From CAMDPA01 sp964574325 (GTDB lineage Bacteria > Pseudomonadota > Alphaproteobacteria > Rhizobiales > Hyphomicrobiaceae), in the NCBI GenBank assembly GCA_964574325.1, contig CAZNMY010000018.1:12318-76317 (forward strand): 64,000 nt of DNA, given 5' to 3'. Of this stretch, positions 31,252-38,805 are shown piece by piece. Each line of letters opens with the position of its first letter. The stretch's first letter is position 1. The notes beneath the pieces are model-generated. The model worked only from the letters and a program-made list of their open reading frames with translations, did no database searches and was not told where the DNA came from. A program made the translations under genes and the position numbers.

Positions 31252-31911
31252 ATGCAGTTCGAGAACAGTTTCGACGTGCCGTTGCCTCCCGCCGAGGCCT
31301 GGAAGGTGCTGCTCGACGTGCCGCGCATCGCGCCGTGCCTGCCGGGCGCTGAACTGACCGAGACGCTCGGGCCGGACAAGTATAAAGGACGCGCAGGCGT
31401 GAAGATCGGGCCGGTCAATCTGTTTTTCGCCGGCGAGGCCGAGATCGTCGAGCGGGACGACACTGCGCACAAGGCGAAGCTCAAGGGGCGCGGCAACGAT
31501 ACGAAAGGCCGGGGCCAAGCGAGCGCGGTGGTCGATTTCGCGCTGGTTCCAGCCGGCGAGGGGACGCGCGTGAACGTCGTCACCGATCTCAACATGACCG
31601 GCATGGTGGCACAGTACGGCCGCGCCTCCGGCCTGATGAAAGAGATTGCAGGCGCCATTCTCACGCAGTTCGCGGACAACCTGCGCAAGGAGATCGAGCG
31701 CAGCATGCCGGCGCCCGCAGCGGCCGAGGCTTCAAGCGCGACCGCAAGTGCGACGAACACGACGCCGGTTTCGGCATCCGAGACACCGTCTGCGGCCACT
31801 TCTGCTCCGCCGCGCGCCGCTCCGCCGGCTGCAACGCCCGTTTCCGCATTTGCGATCCTGTGGATCGCGCTGAAGTCCTGGATCGGCGGCATGTTCGGCC
31901 GCAAGAGCTGA
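31252..31911 (+). CDS. CoxG-like SRPBCC protein (carbon monoxide dehydrogenase subunit G family)
   Basis: The 219-residue protein has a CoxG-type SRPBCC domain to residue ~145: FENSFDVPLPPAEAWKVLLD, IAPCLPGAELTETLGPDKYK, GRAGVKIGPVNLFFAGEAEI, GRGQASAVVDFALVPAGEGT and ILTQFADNLRKEIERSMP. An Ala/Ser/Thr/Pro-rich stretch (~150-195) leads to a hydrophobic C-terminus (AILWIALKSWIGGMFGRKS) that anchors it to the membrane, as in CoxG of the CO dehydrogenase assembly and delivery system. No coxL/M/S genes are here; it stands alone after the L,D-transpeptidase gene. The start at 31252 has no strong Shine-Dalgarno sequence. Confidence 0.88.
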   Translation: MQFENSFDVPLPPAEAWKVLLDVPRIAPCLPGAELTETLGPDKYKGRAGVKIGPVNLFFAGEAEIVERDDTAHKAKLKGRGNDTKGRGQASAVVDFALVPAGEGTRVNVVTDLNMTGMVAQYGRASGLMKEIAGAILTQFADNLRKEIERSMPAPAAAEASSATASATNTTPVSASETPSAATSAPPRAAPPAATPVSAFAILWIALKSWIGGMFGRKS

Positions 31912-31913
31912 CG

Positions 31914-32354
31914 TCAGAGCAGGCCGAGTTCGGCCAGGTCCTTGCGCATCTGGGGCGGCATGCCGGCGAGATCGTCGAGGATGCGGCCGTCGAGATCGGG
32001 CGGGGCGGCGTCGGCTTCGAGATAGCGCCAGCCCTGGAAGGCGCGGCGCGGCGTCGGCCGGACCGGGATCAACTCGCGCTCGAGCAGGATGAGGCAGCAA
32101 GGCCGGCCGTCGGGCCGCGTGCCTTCGCCGAAGCCCGTCAGCTTCTGGCGCGCTGTTATCATGCCTTTGATGACCCAGTAGATCGAACCGCCGTCGAGCA
32201 GGTCGGTGTCGCGCTTGGGCTTCTGGCCCGTGCGATGAAAAAGCTGCGGCTTCTTCTCGCCGGCCGCCTTCATCTGCGCCAGTCGCTCGGTCTGCCAGGA
32301 TGCGAGATCCTCGATCGAGTCGGTGCCGACACTGAGCTTGATGAGATGAAGCAT
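31914..32354 (-). CDS. DUF1489 family protein
   Basis: The 146-residue protein follows the DUF1489 pattern: MLHLIKLSVGTDSIEDLASW, QTERLAQMKAAGEKKPQLFH, KRDTDLLDGGSIYWVIKGMI, TARQKLTGFGEGTRPDGRPC, CCLILLERELIPVRPTPRRA and FQGWRYLEADAAPPDLDGRI. DUF1489 is common in alphaproteobacteria and has no assigned role; the blocks look like a small alpha/beta protein. It ends 2 bases from the CoxG gene end (convergent). An inverted repeat (32360-32463) occupies the region upstream of its start, between it and the arsC-type gene. Confidence 0.85.
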   Translation of the reverse strand: MLHLIKLSVGTDSIEDLASWQTERLAQMKAAGEKKPQLFHRTGQKPKRDTDLLDGGSIYWVIKGMITARQKLTGFGEGTRPDGRPCCLILLERELIPVRPTPRRAFQGWRYLEADAAPPDLDGRILDDLAGMPPQMRKDLAELGLL

Positions 32355-32359
32355 GGAAT

Positions 32360-32463
32360 GGGTTGGGTTTTCGGGGCTGGGGTTTAGGGGTTTGTGGGTG
32401 GGGCGTCGGCCGAATTGGCTCGGCACTCTACGCCCCCGAACCCAGCCCCCAAAACCCAATCCC
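32360..32463. repeat. Imperfect inverted repeat between arsC and the DUF1489 gene
   Basis: GGGTTGGGTTTTCGGGGCTGGG (32360-32381) pairs with the complement of CCCAGCCCCCAAAACCCAATCCC (32441-32463) with one gap and one mismatch. The centre has its own GTCGGC/GGCTCGGC-like complementarity. It probably folds as a long hairpin and may be a mobile relic or a transcript-end structure. Confidence 0.55.
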
Positions 32464-32487
32464 GCCCGTTGCTCACAGGATCTCGCG

Positions 32488-32847
32488 TCAGAGTATCTCG
32501 TTCAGGCGGTCGGCAGGGCGGCACAGACGCACACCTTTCGGCGTGACGACGATGGGGCGGTTCATCAGGATCGGGTGCTCGACCATCGCGTCGACGAGCG
32601 CTTTTTGGGTGACGCCGTCGCGGTCGAGGCCCAGTTCGGCGAAGACTTTCTCTTTCGCGCGGATCAGCTCGGCGGCGGTGAGACCGGCGGATTTCATCAG
32701 CTCGACGAGACGCGTTCGGCCCGGCGGGTCCTTCAGATACTCGATCACTTCGGGCTCGATACCCGCTGCACGGATCGCCGCCAGCGTGGTGCGCGACGTG
32801 CCGCATTTGGGATTGTGATAGATCGTCACTTTCGGCTTTGCGCTCAT
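32488..32847 (-). CDS. arsC: ArsC-type arsenate reductase (glutaredoxin-dependent)
   Basis: A 119-residue ArsC-fold protein: VTIYHNPKCGTSRTTLAAIR has the catalytic Cys12 (NPKCGTSR), followed by PEVIEYLKDPPGRTRLVELM and HPILMNRPIVVTPKGVRLCR, the substrate-binding RP and R motifs of the family. It reduces arsenate to arsenite with glutathione and glutaredoxin, or in the Spx/YffB branch has an unclear role. The start at 32847 has GGAGGACAG upstream. No arsB or arsR with metal ligands is adjacent, so its role in arsenic resistance is not certain. It lies 16 bp downstream of a secreted hypothetical gene. Confidence 0.87.
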   Translation of the reverse strand: MSAKPKVTIYHNPKCGTSRTTLAAIRAAGIEPEVIEYLKDPPGRTRLVELMKSAGLTAAELIRAKEKVFAELGLDRDGVTQKALVDAMVEHPILMNRPIVVTPKGVRLCRPADRLNEIL

Positions 32848-32863
32848 AGCGCTGTCCTCCTCG

Positions 32864-33307
32864 TCATTTCGCAGCGCAGGTGCCGGTGTATTGCGCGACC
32901 AGAGGCTCACCGAACAAACCGAAATGGCGGGAATGCACGGCCGGATAGACGCCCTGCTTCTCGTCTTTCTGATAGACCGTCGTGATGTTGAGATAGCCTT
33001 CCGCGACGACCTCCAGATAGTGGTTGGCGCCCAGCGCGCGAACGATGCGCAGTCCGCCCTTGCCCTCTGGGGTCACGAGATCCGCGCGCTGGCCTTCCAG
33101 GTCGATGTTGCCGATTTCCATCTTCATCGCCTTCGCGGAACGGCTGCGATAGCGACCTTTGGCATAAGCCTGGCTCGCGCCGCGCGGGAAGGAGCACGAG
33201 AACCCTTTCGGCGGTTCCTGAGCCCAGACAGCAGACGGCGCGATGACGAGGCCGAGCATCGCGGCGAGAAACGAGCCGGTGGCGGTGAGGACTGTACGCA
33301 TGGACAT
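32864..33307 (-). CDS. Exported hypothetical protein
   Basis: The 147-residue product begins with a signal peptide (MSMRTVLTATGSFLAAMLGL, ending around SAVWAQ) and continues as a small soluble domain: SCSFPRGASQAYAKGRYRSR, MKMEIGNIDLEGQRADLVTP, GGLRIVRALGANHYLEVVAE, GYLNITTVYQKDEKQGVYPA, YTGTCAAK. Two cysteines (near residues 38 and 144) could form a disulfide in the periplasm. I do not recognise a family. It lies between the arsC-type gene and the SUMF1-domain gene on the same strand, with 88 bp to the latter; co-transcription is possible. Confidence 0.65.
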   Translation of the reverse strand: MSMRTVLTATGSFLAAMLGLVIAPSAVWAQEPPKGFSCSFPRGASQAYAKGRYRSRSAKAMKMEIGNIDLEGQRADLVTPEGKGGLRIVRALGANHYLEVVAEGYLNITTVYQKDEKQGVYPAVHSRHFGLFGEPLVAQYTGTCAAK

Positions 33308-33395
33308 GAAGTGGCTCTGCTGGCTTTTTCGAGGGGCGGCTGGTTCGTGAGCTATCTGCACCCGTGCCCCATTGGGCCGCAACTGAATTGCTCCG

Positions 33396-34217
33396 TCAGC
33401 CGCTCCAGGCGCACCGGAAACCGATATTGTGGTGACCCGCCCGGGGATTGCGTGACACGGTTGCGCCACGCCACGTGGCGCGCAACGTGTCCGGCCCTGT
33501 ATCTGCCGCACCGCCGCGCGTGACGCGGTCCACCGATTTGTCCCGATCCTCGCGGCCATCGTCGGCGCGATAGGGATAGGGGCGTGCCTGCGACGAGGTC
33601 CACTGATGGACGTTGCCGGCGAGGTCCTGAACACCCTCCGGCGTCGCGCCGTTGGGATGGGTGCCGACGTCGGCGAAGGCGCTGTAGCCCGTGGCGTAGC
33701 GGGCACGCGACTTGTCGGGCTTCGCCTCGCCCCACGGATAGGTTCGCCCCGCGATCCCGCGCGCGGCGAACTCCCATTCGGCTTCGGTCGGCAGCCTCTT
33801 GCCTTTCCAGGCGCAATAGTCGCGAGCGCCGTACCAAGACGCCTCGATGACCGGCTTCAATTCCCAGCCCGCATCGGCGAACCAGCGCGCGTCACGCTTG
33901 CGGATGCGCGCATCGCTGTCGTCGTCGTCGAACAGCCGCTGGCCGCGCGCATTCACGACACCGCCACCGAGCGTGTCGAGGAAGACCGCGAATTCGGCGT
34001 GTGTCACGGGGCGAACATCGATCGAGAACGAACCGACCGAGACGGCGTGCGCCGGCCTTTCGTCGGCGAGCCCCCTGTCGGAGCCCATGATGAACGTGGC
34101 CCCGGCGAATTGGATCATCGCGACTTCGCCCGGCCCCTGCTGCGCACCGGCAGATGCGACCGCCAGCGCCGCCGCGGCTGCCGCCAGGCATCCTGTGACA
34201 CGCACTGCCGACATCAT
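33396..34217 (-). CDS. Exported SUMF1 (FGE-sulfatase) domain protein lacking the FGE cysteine pair
   Basis: A 273-residue protein with a signal peptide (VTGCLAAAAAALAVASAGAQ) and a SUMF1 fold: MIQFAGATFIMGSDRGLADE, ERPAHAVSVGSFSIDVRPVT, YGARDYCAWKGKRLPTEAEW, EFAARGIAGRTYPWGE and RGGAADTGPDTLRATWRG, ending HHNIGFRCAWSG. The two copper-binding active-site cysteines of true formylglycine-generating enzymes (in the CRRYR-type segment after RGGSW) are absent, so it should not activate sulfatases. Exported SUMF1 proteins often are ligand-binding or adhesion modules. Its start overlaps the Bug gene stop (ATGA). Confidence 0.85.
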   Translation of the reverse strand: MMSAVRVTGCLAAAAAALAVASAGAQQGPGEVAMIQFAGATFIMGSDRGLADERPAHAVSVGSFSIDVRPVTHAEFAVFLDTLGGGVVNARGQRLFDDDDSDARIRKRDARWFADAGWELKPVIEASWYGARDYCAWKGKRLPTEAEWEFAARGIAGRTYPWGEAKPDKSRARYATGYSAFADVGTHPNGATPEGVQDLAGNVHQWTSSQARPYPYRADDGREDRDKSVDRVTRGGAADTGPDTLRATWRGATVSRNPRAGHHNIGFRCAWSG

Positions 34218-35227
34218 TTGAGCATCGCCTGCATACGGGCGACGAGAGACGGCGGGGCGGCAGTCGTCGCTACGATGATCTTCTGCAGCTCCTCGCCGGA
34301 CAGCGGGTTCAATTCGGCCTTAGCCTTGTCGATCTCGGCGAGGAAATCCGCGTCCCGGACCATCGCCATGAAGGCATTGCGCAACGTCTGAACGCGATCC
34401 GAGGGCAGCCCCGGCGGAGCCACGAACGAGCGCCCGACGTCCTCTGCGCTGACGTAGAACTCGAGCAGCTTCCTGTCATCGGGCGTCTTGCCGAATTCGG
34501 GGAAGGCTGGAATGTCGGGCAACTCGGGATGACGCTTCAGCGAATAGGTGACGAGGATGTTGATCCTCTTCTCCCTGATCCAGTCGGCGCGGCGCGCCTT
34601 GATCGTGTTGTAGGACGTGAGCGCAGTATCGACCTCGCCGCGCTCCATCGCGAGCAGGCCGTCGACGGAGCCGGGATAGGGGCCGATCACCTTGAACTTC
34701 GCCTTGATGACGCCGTTCAAAAGCTTGGGATAGCCTTCGGTCGGCGAGCCTGCGCCGGTGCCGGCAGCCGTCGTCTCGTGGACGAGGGCGTCCTCGATCT
34801 TCCTGATCCTGGAGGTCGCCATGCTCAGCTGGATCTGAGCGATCGAAGTCGCGCGGCCGATCCACGTCATCTCGGCGCTCTTGTATTTCACGCCGGGGTT
34901 CCTGATCGCTTCCTCGATGGCCAGCGTCTGCGACAGCGCGGCCATCGCGGTGCCGTCCTTGGGCGAAGCGGCGTAGAGGAAGTTCGCGGCGGTGAGACTG
35001 CCGGCGCCGGGCATCTGCTGGGGCACGATATTGGGCTTGCCGGGAATGTGCCTGCCCATATGACGCGCGAGCGAGCGCGCGTAGTAGTCGTAAGTGCCGC
35101 CCGGACCGAAGCCGATCAGCAATGTGATCTGTTTGCCGGCGAAGAACTCGGCCGGTGCCTGGGCCATCGCGGGAGAAGCCGCAAATACAACGCTCGCAAA
35201 GATGCAGGTCCCCGAGTTGCGCTGCAT
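34214..35227 (-). CDS. Bug/TctC-type substrate-binding protein, copy 2
   Basis: The 337-residue protein has a signal peptide (IFASVVFAASPAMAQAPAEF) and Bug-type blocks: ITLLIGFGPGGTYDYYARSL, IVPQQMPGAGSLTAANFLYA, KDGTAMAALSQTLAIEEAIR, VIGPYPGSVDGLLAMERGEV and FVAPPGLPSDRVQTLRNAFM. It departs from the more typical copies at 1998 and 37042, with longer stretches between blocks, so it may belong to a separate subgroup. The start at 35227 has GGGGAGCG upstream. No TctA/TctB genes are present. It overlaps the SUMF1-domain gene by 4 nt and is divergent from the thiolase operon. Confidence 0.88.
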   Translation of the reverse strand: MQRNSGTCIFASVVFAASPAMAQAPAEFFAGKQITLLIGFGPGGTYDYYARSLARHMGRHIPGKPNIVPQQMPGAGSLTAANFLYAASPKDGTAMAALSQTLAIEEAIRNPGVKYKSAEMTWIGRATSIAQIQLSMATSRIRKIEDALVHETTAAGTGAGSPTEGYPKLLNGVIKAKFKVIGPYPGSVDGLLAMERGEVDTALTSYNTIKARRADWIREKRINILVTYSLKRHPELPDIPAFPEFGKTPDDRKLLEFYVSAEDVGRSFVAPPGLPSDRVQTLRNAFMAMVRDADFLAEIDKAKAELNPLSGEELQKIIVATTAAPPSLVARMQAMLK

Positions 35228-35386
35228 TGCTCGCTCCCCTGTTCTGGTCCGTGGCTCACCGCGAGGCACTCGATTTCTCACGCTGGCGCGAGGGTCGGCG
35301 TGGTGTCAAGTCCATAGCTGGTGGCGCGCCCGCGTGCATTCATCCTATGATGCCGGCAACACCGTCGCCGAGAGGAAGCCCCGGAC

Positions 35387-36559
35387 ATGGCGCATGCGCT
35401 GCGAGACAAGTATGCGATCGTCGGTACGGGCAAGAGCCAGCTCGGCCGTGTGCCCGGGATCTCGACGCTCGGGCTGCTCGAGCAGGCTATCGGGCAGGCA
35501 CTCGACGAGGCGGGCCTGAAGAACTCAGATATCGACGGCGTCGTCTGCCGCGGGCCCGACGACATGTATTGCTTCCACCAGCAGATCGCGCGGCGGCTCG
35601 ATATCAACTGCGGTTTCTCGACGTCGCTCGACAATGGCGGCGCGAGCCAGATCCTCGCGGTTTCCCTGGCGTGCATGGCGATCGAGGCGGGGCTCGCGAC
35701 GACCGTCGTGTGCGGCTACGGACGCGATAGCTGGTCGCGCACGCATGCGACGAGAGAGTCGAGAACGCAGACCGATCTCGTGCCGTCCGCCCAGCGCCCC
35801 CGCGAATTCGGGCCGGAGCACGGCTACTTCGCGGCCGTCGCTCCGCACGCGCTCGGCGCACGCCGGCACATGCACGAGTTCGGCACGACGCGCGAGGACT
35901 TCGCGGAGATCGCATGCGCGTTCCGGGAGCACGCGCTGCGCAACCCGGAAGCGATGATGAAGGAAGCGCTGTCGCGGGAGGACTATTTCGCGGCGCGCCA
36001 TATCGTGGAGCCGTTCGGTCTGTTCGACTGCAGCATCCTGTCCGACGGCGCCGGCGCGGTCGTGGTGACGTCGGCCGAGCGGGCGCGGGACCTCGCATCG
36101 ACGCCGGTCACGATCAAGGGGTTCGCGACGTTCAACAACACGAAGGGGTGGTTCGAGGACGACCACATGGTGTCGACGGCAGCCCGGGAAAGCGGCGCCA
36201 GGGCCTACAAGATGGCCGGCGTCGGGCCGTCCGACATCGATACCGCGCAGATCTACGACTGCTTCACCTACATGGTACTGACGCAGATCGAGGACTACGG
36301 CTTCGCGAGAAAAGGCGAGGGCGGACAGTTCGTCCGTTCCGGCGCGCTTCGTCTCGGCGGTGCGCTGCCGACCAATACGTCGGGCGGGCAACTGTCGGAA
36401 GCGCATGTCGAGGGCATGCTGCAGATCGTCGAAGGCGTGCGCCAATTGCAAGGGCGCTACGATGCGAGCCGGCAGGTCGCGGACGCGGAAATCGCGCTCG
36501 TTTCGGGCCACGGCGGCAACACCGTGTGCCACTCCACTCTCATTCTCGGCAAGGCTTGA
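35387..36559 (+). CDS. Thiolase-like protein of the Ltp2 / lipid-transfer type
   Basis: A 390-residue thiolase-fold protein: YAIVGTGKSQLGRVPGISTL, GLLEQAIGQALDEAGLKNSD, SLDNGGASQILAVSLACMAI, FDCSILSDGAGAVVVTSAER, DIDTAQIYDCFTYMVLTQIE and GNTVCHSTLILGKA. At the thiolase nucleophile position I read FSTSLDNGG rather than a Cys motif, and Tyr in IYDCFT matches the tyrosine used by the steroid aldolase Ltp2. So it is more likely an aldolase-type thiolase homolog than a thiolase. A DUF35 protein, the usual partner, follows after 4 nt, then a Bug binding protein. The substrate is probably a CoA-thioester of an unknown carboxylate. Confidence 0.85.
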   Translation: MAHALRDKYAIVGTGKSQLGRVPGISTLGLLEQAIGQALDEAGLKNSDIDGVVCRGPDDMYCFHQQIARRLDINCGFSTSLDNGGASQILAVSLACMAIEAGLATTVVCGYGRDSWSRTHATRESRTQTDLVPSAQRPREFGPEHGYFAAVAPHALGARRHMHEFGTTREDFAEIACAFREHALRNPEAMMKEALSREDYFAARHIVEPFGLFDCSILSDGAGAVVVTSAERARDLASTPVTIKGFATFNNTKGWFEDDHMVSTAARESGARAYKMAGVGPSDIDTAQIYDCFTYMVLTQIEDYGFARKGEGGQFVRSGALRLGGALPTNTSGGQLSEAHVEGMLQIVEGVRQLQGRYDASRQVADAEIALVSGHGGNTVCHSTLILGKA

Positions 36560-36563
36560 GGTC

Positions 36564-36995
36564 ATGAGCGACAACCCGACAGCGACGCCGGCCTATGCCA
36601 AGCCGATCCCGGTCCCTTCGCACGAGTCGCGGCCGTTCTGGGAGGCCCTGCGGGACCACAAGCTGACGATGCCGAAGTGCGGCCGATGCGGGCATCGCTG
36701 GTTTCCGCCGACGCTGTTCTGCCCGAAGTGCCGGTCGGCCAGCGTGGCGTGGGAACCCGTCAGTGGACGGGGCCGGGTATTCTCGTTCGTCAATTTCCAC
36801 CGCACCTATCACAAGGGCTTCGCGGACGAGCGGCCCTATTGCGTCGCGGTGATCGCACTGGAAGAGGGACCGCGCCTGATTTCCAGCGTGGTCGGTATCG
36901 CCCCCGAAGATGTACGCTGCGACATGGCCGTCGAAGTCGTGTTCGATGATATTACGGAAACGGCGACACTGGCGAAGTTCAGGCCCGTCGGGTAA
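36564..36995 (+). CDS. DUF35 (zinc ribbon/OB-fold) protein, partner of the thiolase
   Basis: The 143-residue protein has a rubredoxin-like zinc ribbon, MPKCGRCGHRWFPPTLFCPK followed by CRS (CX2C...CX2C near residues 41-58), then an OB-fold: WEPVSGRGRVFSFVNFHRTY, PYCVAVIALEEGPRLISSVV and MAVEVVFDDITETATLAKFR. DUF35 proteins form complexes with thiolase-fold enzymes and hold their CoA substrates; in the Ltp2 system they are needed for aldolase activity. It starts 4 nt after the thiolase stop and is 46 bp before a Bug gene. Together the three look like a catabolic operon with its own receptor. Confidence 0.93.
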   Translation: MSDNPTATPAYAKPIPVPSHESRPFWEALRDHKLTMPKCGRCGHRWFPPTLFCPKCRSASVAWEPVSGRGRVFSFVNFHRTYHKGFADERPYCVAVIALEEGPRLISSVVGIAPEDVRCDMAVEVVFDDITETATLAKFRPVG

Positions 36996-37041
36996 CGGTC
37001 ATCGCATCTCAACGAAGAATAATCCGCAAGGGAGACGTTGC

Positions 37042-38001
37042 ATGGCGCTCAGATGGCCGATCGGGTTCGCATGTGCGTTGTTGATGCCGGCCGCTGCGCA
37101 CGCGCAGGACTATCCGGCACGACAGGTGACCATGGTCGTTCCGTTCGCAGCGGGTGGACCGGTCGACAACGGTGGTCGCGTGTTCGCGGATGCGATGCGC
37201 CGTCAACTCGGCAGCGCCGTTCTCGTCGACAACAGGCCCGGCGCGGGCGGCATCGTCGGAACGAAAATGGTGATCGCGGCGAAGCCCGACGGCTATACGC
37301 TGCTGATCGCATCTCCGGGGCCGCTGATCGTTTCGGCCGCCGCGGGAGCCGGGGTCGATCCCGACACCCAACTCGCACCGGTCGGGCTCATATCCGAATC
37401 ACCGCAGATCATGGTGGTCAGCAAGACCATCAAGGCCGATACGCTGAGCGAGTTCATCGCGCAGGCGAAGTCGACCTCGGACAAGCTGAACTACAGCTCC
37501 GCGGGCATCGGTACGATGCCGCATCTGGCAGGCGAGATGTTCAAGTCGATCACCGGCATCGACATGCTGCACGTGCCCTACCGCGGGACCGGCGCTGCGC
37601 TGCCCGATCTCATCAGTGGTCGCAACCAGGTTATGATCGGCGACATTACGGCCATGCTGCCGATGCTCGAGGGCGGGCGCATCAAGTCCTACGCGATCAC
37701 CGCGACGAAGCGATCCGAGCTCGTTCCGACCGTGCCGACGACGACGGAAGCGGGACTGCCGCGGCTCGTGACCCGCAACTGGAACGCGCTGATGGGTCCT
37801 GCAGGGCTGCCTCAACCGGTCGTGGCGCGGTTGAATGTGGCGATGCGTGCCGCATTGAACGAGGCCGCCTATCGCGAGGCGATGCGCAAGCAGGGCGCCG
37901 TGCCGGCGGAAAGCTCGCCGGAGCATCTGGTCAAATTCATCGCCGAGGAGCGCGGCAGGCTGGCGCCGATCGTCAAGTCGATCGGGCTGAAGCTGGAATA
38001 G
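37042..38001 (+). CDS. Bug/TctC-type substrate-binding protein, copy 3
   Basis: A 319-residue Bug protein: signal peptide IGFACALLMPAAAHAQDYPA, then ARQVTMVVPFAAGGPVDNGG, VLVDNRPGAGGIVGTKMVIA, KPDGYTLLIASPGPL, LNYSSAGIGTMPHLAGEMFK and MLHVPYRGTGAALPDLISGR. Length and motifs are typical. The ATG at 37042 has AAGGGAGA upstream. It closes the thiolase-DUF35 operon, so its ligand is presumably the carboxylic acid from which that pathway's CoA-thioester is made. As with the other two Bug genes, no TctA/TctB membrane partner is nearby. Confidence 0.93.
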   Translation: MALRWPIGFACALLMPAAAHAQDYPARQVTMVVPFAAGGPVDNGGRVFADAMRRQLGSAVLVDNRPGAGGIVGTKMVIAAKPDGYTLLIASPGPLIVSAAAGAGVDPDTQLAPVGLISESPQIMVVSKTIKADTLSEFIAQAKSTSDKLNYSSAGIGTMPHLAGEMFKSITGIDMLHVPYRGTGAALPDLISGRNQVMIGDITAMLPMLEGGRIKSYAITATKRSELVPTVPTTTEAGLPRLVTRNWNALMGPAGLPQPVVARLNVAMRAALNEAAYREAMRKQGAVPAESSPEHLVKFIAEERGRLAPIVKSIGLKLE

Positions 38002-38082
38002 TCCCGAACTGGAGCAGCTCCCCCGCAAGGTGGAGAATAAGCGGGGTAAGCGGACGGCAGATCACATATCGGTGCGCCTGCC

Positions 38083-38616
38083 CTAATGTTGATCGCGACG
38101 ACGGGCAATCTCCGCCAACACTGCGGGCAAGCCGTCCCTCGCGGCGACGGGATGATGCCGCGCGATCCAAGCCTGCAGGAACGGCTGCTTGGCCAGCGCC
38201 TCCGCCAGCATCTCACGCTTGAGCGCAACCGTGTCTCTGGTCGAGTGCTTTTTCTCCAATGCCTGGCGCAACGCCGGCTTGTCGAGAGCGACATCGAACG
38301 CCTGCCATTGCGCGTATAGTTGCCCCGCCTCGCGTCTGGCACGGCGGAGATGCAAGACCGAAAGGAAAGGATGGCCTGCTTCTGCATCGATACGGGCCGC
38401 CAGCTCAGCCTGGTTGCCGAAGAACACCTCCAAGGCGCGTCGGCGGGTCCCGGCATCCTGCTGAAGCTCATAGAGAGCGCCATCCGATGCGCTGGAAACG
38501 ATATTGCCGCGCAGGCGATCCGCCAGACCCAGCACGTCGAAAACTGCGCCACCCCATTTCACGTAGCCGAACGAGAGCGCAGCGCCCAGCAAGATGCCAA
38601 ACAGAAAACGAAGCAT
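38083..38616 (-). CDS. Hypothetical membrane-anchored protein
   Basis: A 177-residue product starting MLRFLFGILLGAALSFGYVK, a single membrane helix or uncleaved signal. The remaining part is polar and helical: LADRLRGNIVSSASDGALYE, LQQDAGTRRRALEVFFGNQA, AGHPFLSVLHLRRARREAGQ, LYAQWQAFDVALDKPALRQA, ending DGLPAVLAEIARRRDQH. I recognise no family. The start at 38616 has CGAGGT upstream. It lies 189 bp downstream of the large kinase gene's stop on the same strand; a functional link is possible but unsupported. The sequence has no obvious catalytic motif. Confidence 0.65.
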   Translation of the reverse strand: MLRFLFGILLGAALSFGYVKWGGAVFDVLGLADRLRGNIVSSASDGALYELQQDAGTRRRALEVFFGNQAELAARIDAEAGHPFLSVLHLRRARREAGQLYAQWQAFDVALDKPALRQALEKKHSTRDTVALKREMLAEALAKQPFLQAWIARHHPVAARDGLPAVLAEIARRRDQH

Positions 38617-38805
38617 CGTTACCTCGTTCGTTGAAGCGACGGCGAAAGCCAACCGGTACGCCACGCCGGCCGCGACATCAACCATCGGCAACAACCGGAC
38701 GAACGCAGGCGTCGTCGCCGGCACCGACGCGCTCGATCGGCCGGAATGCGGTGAAGCCCATCCGGCACGCGCGCGCGAAGCGCGGTTCGGTCGAGACCGC
38801 TTGGC

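Noticed and set aside
2997..34217. Sulfatase at 3 kb and SUMF1-domain protein at 33-34 kb as an activation pair
   Set aside because: The sulfatase is truncated and the SUMF1 protein lacks the FGE cysteines, so neither can work as proposed.
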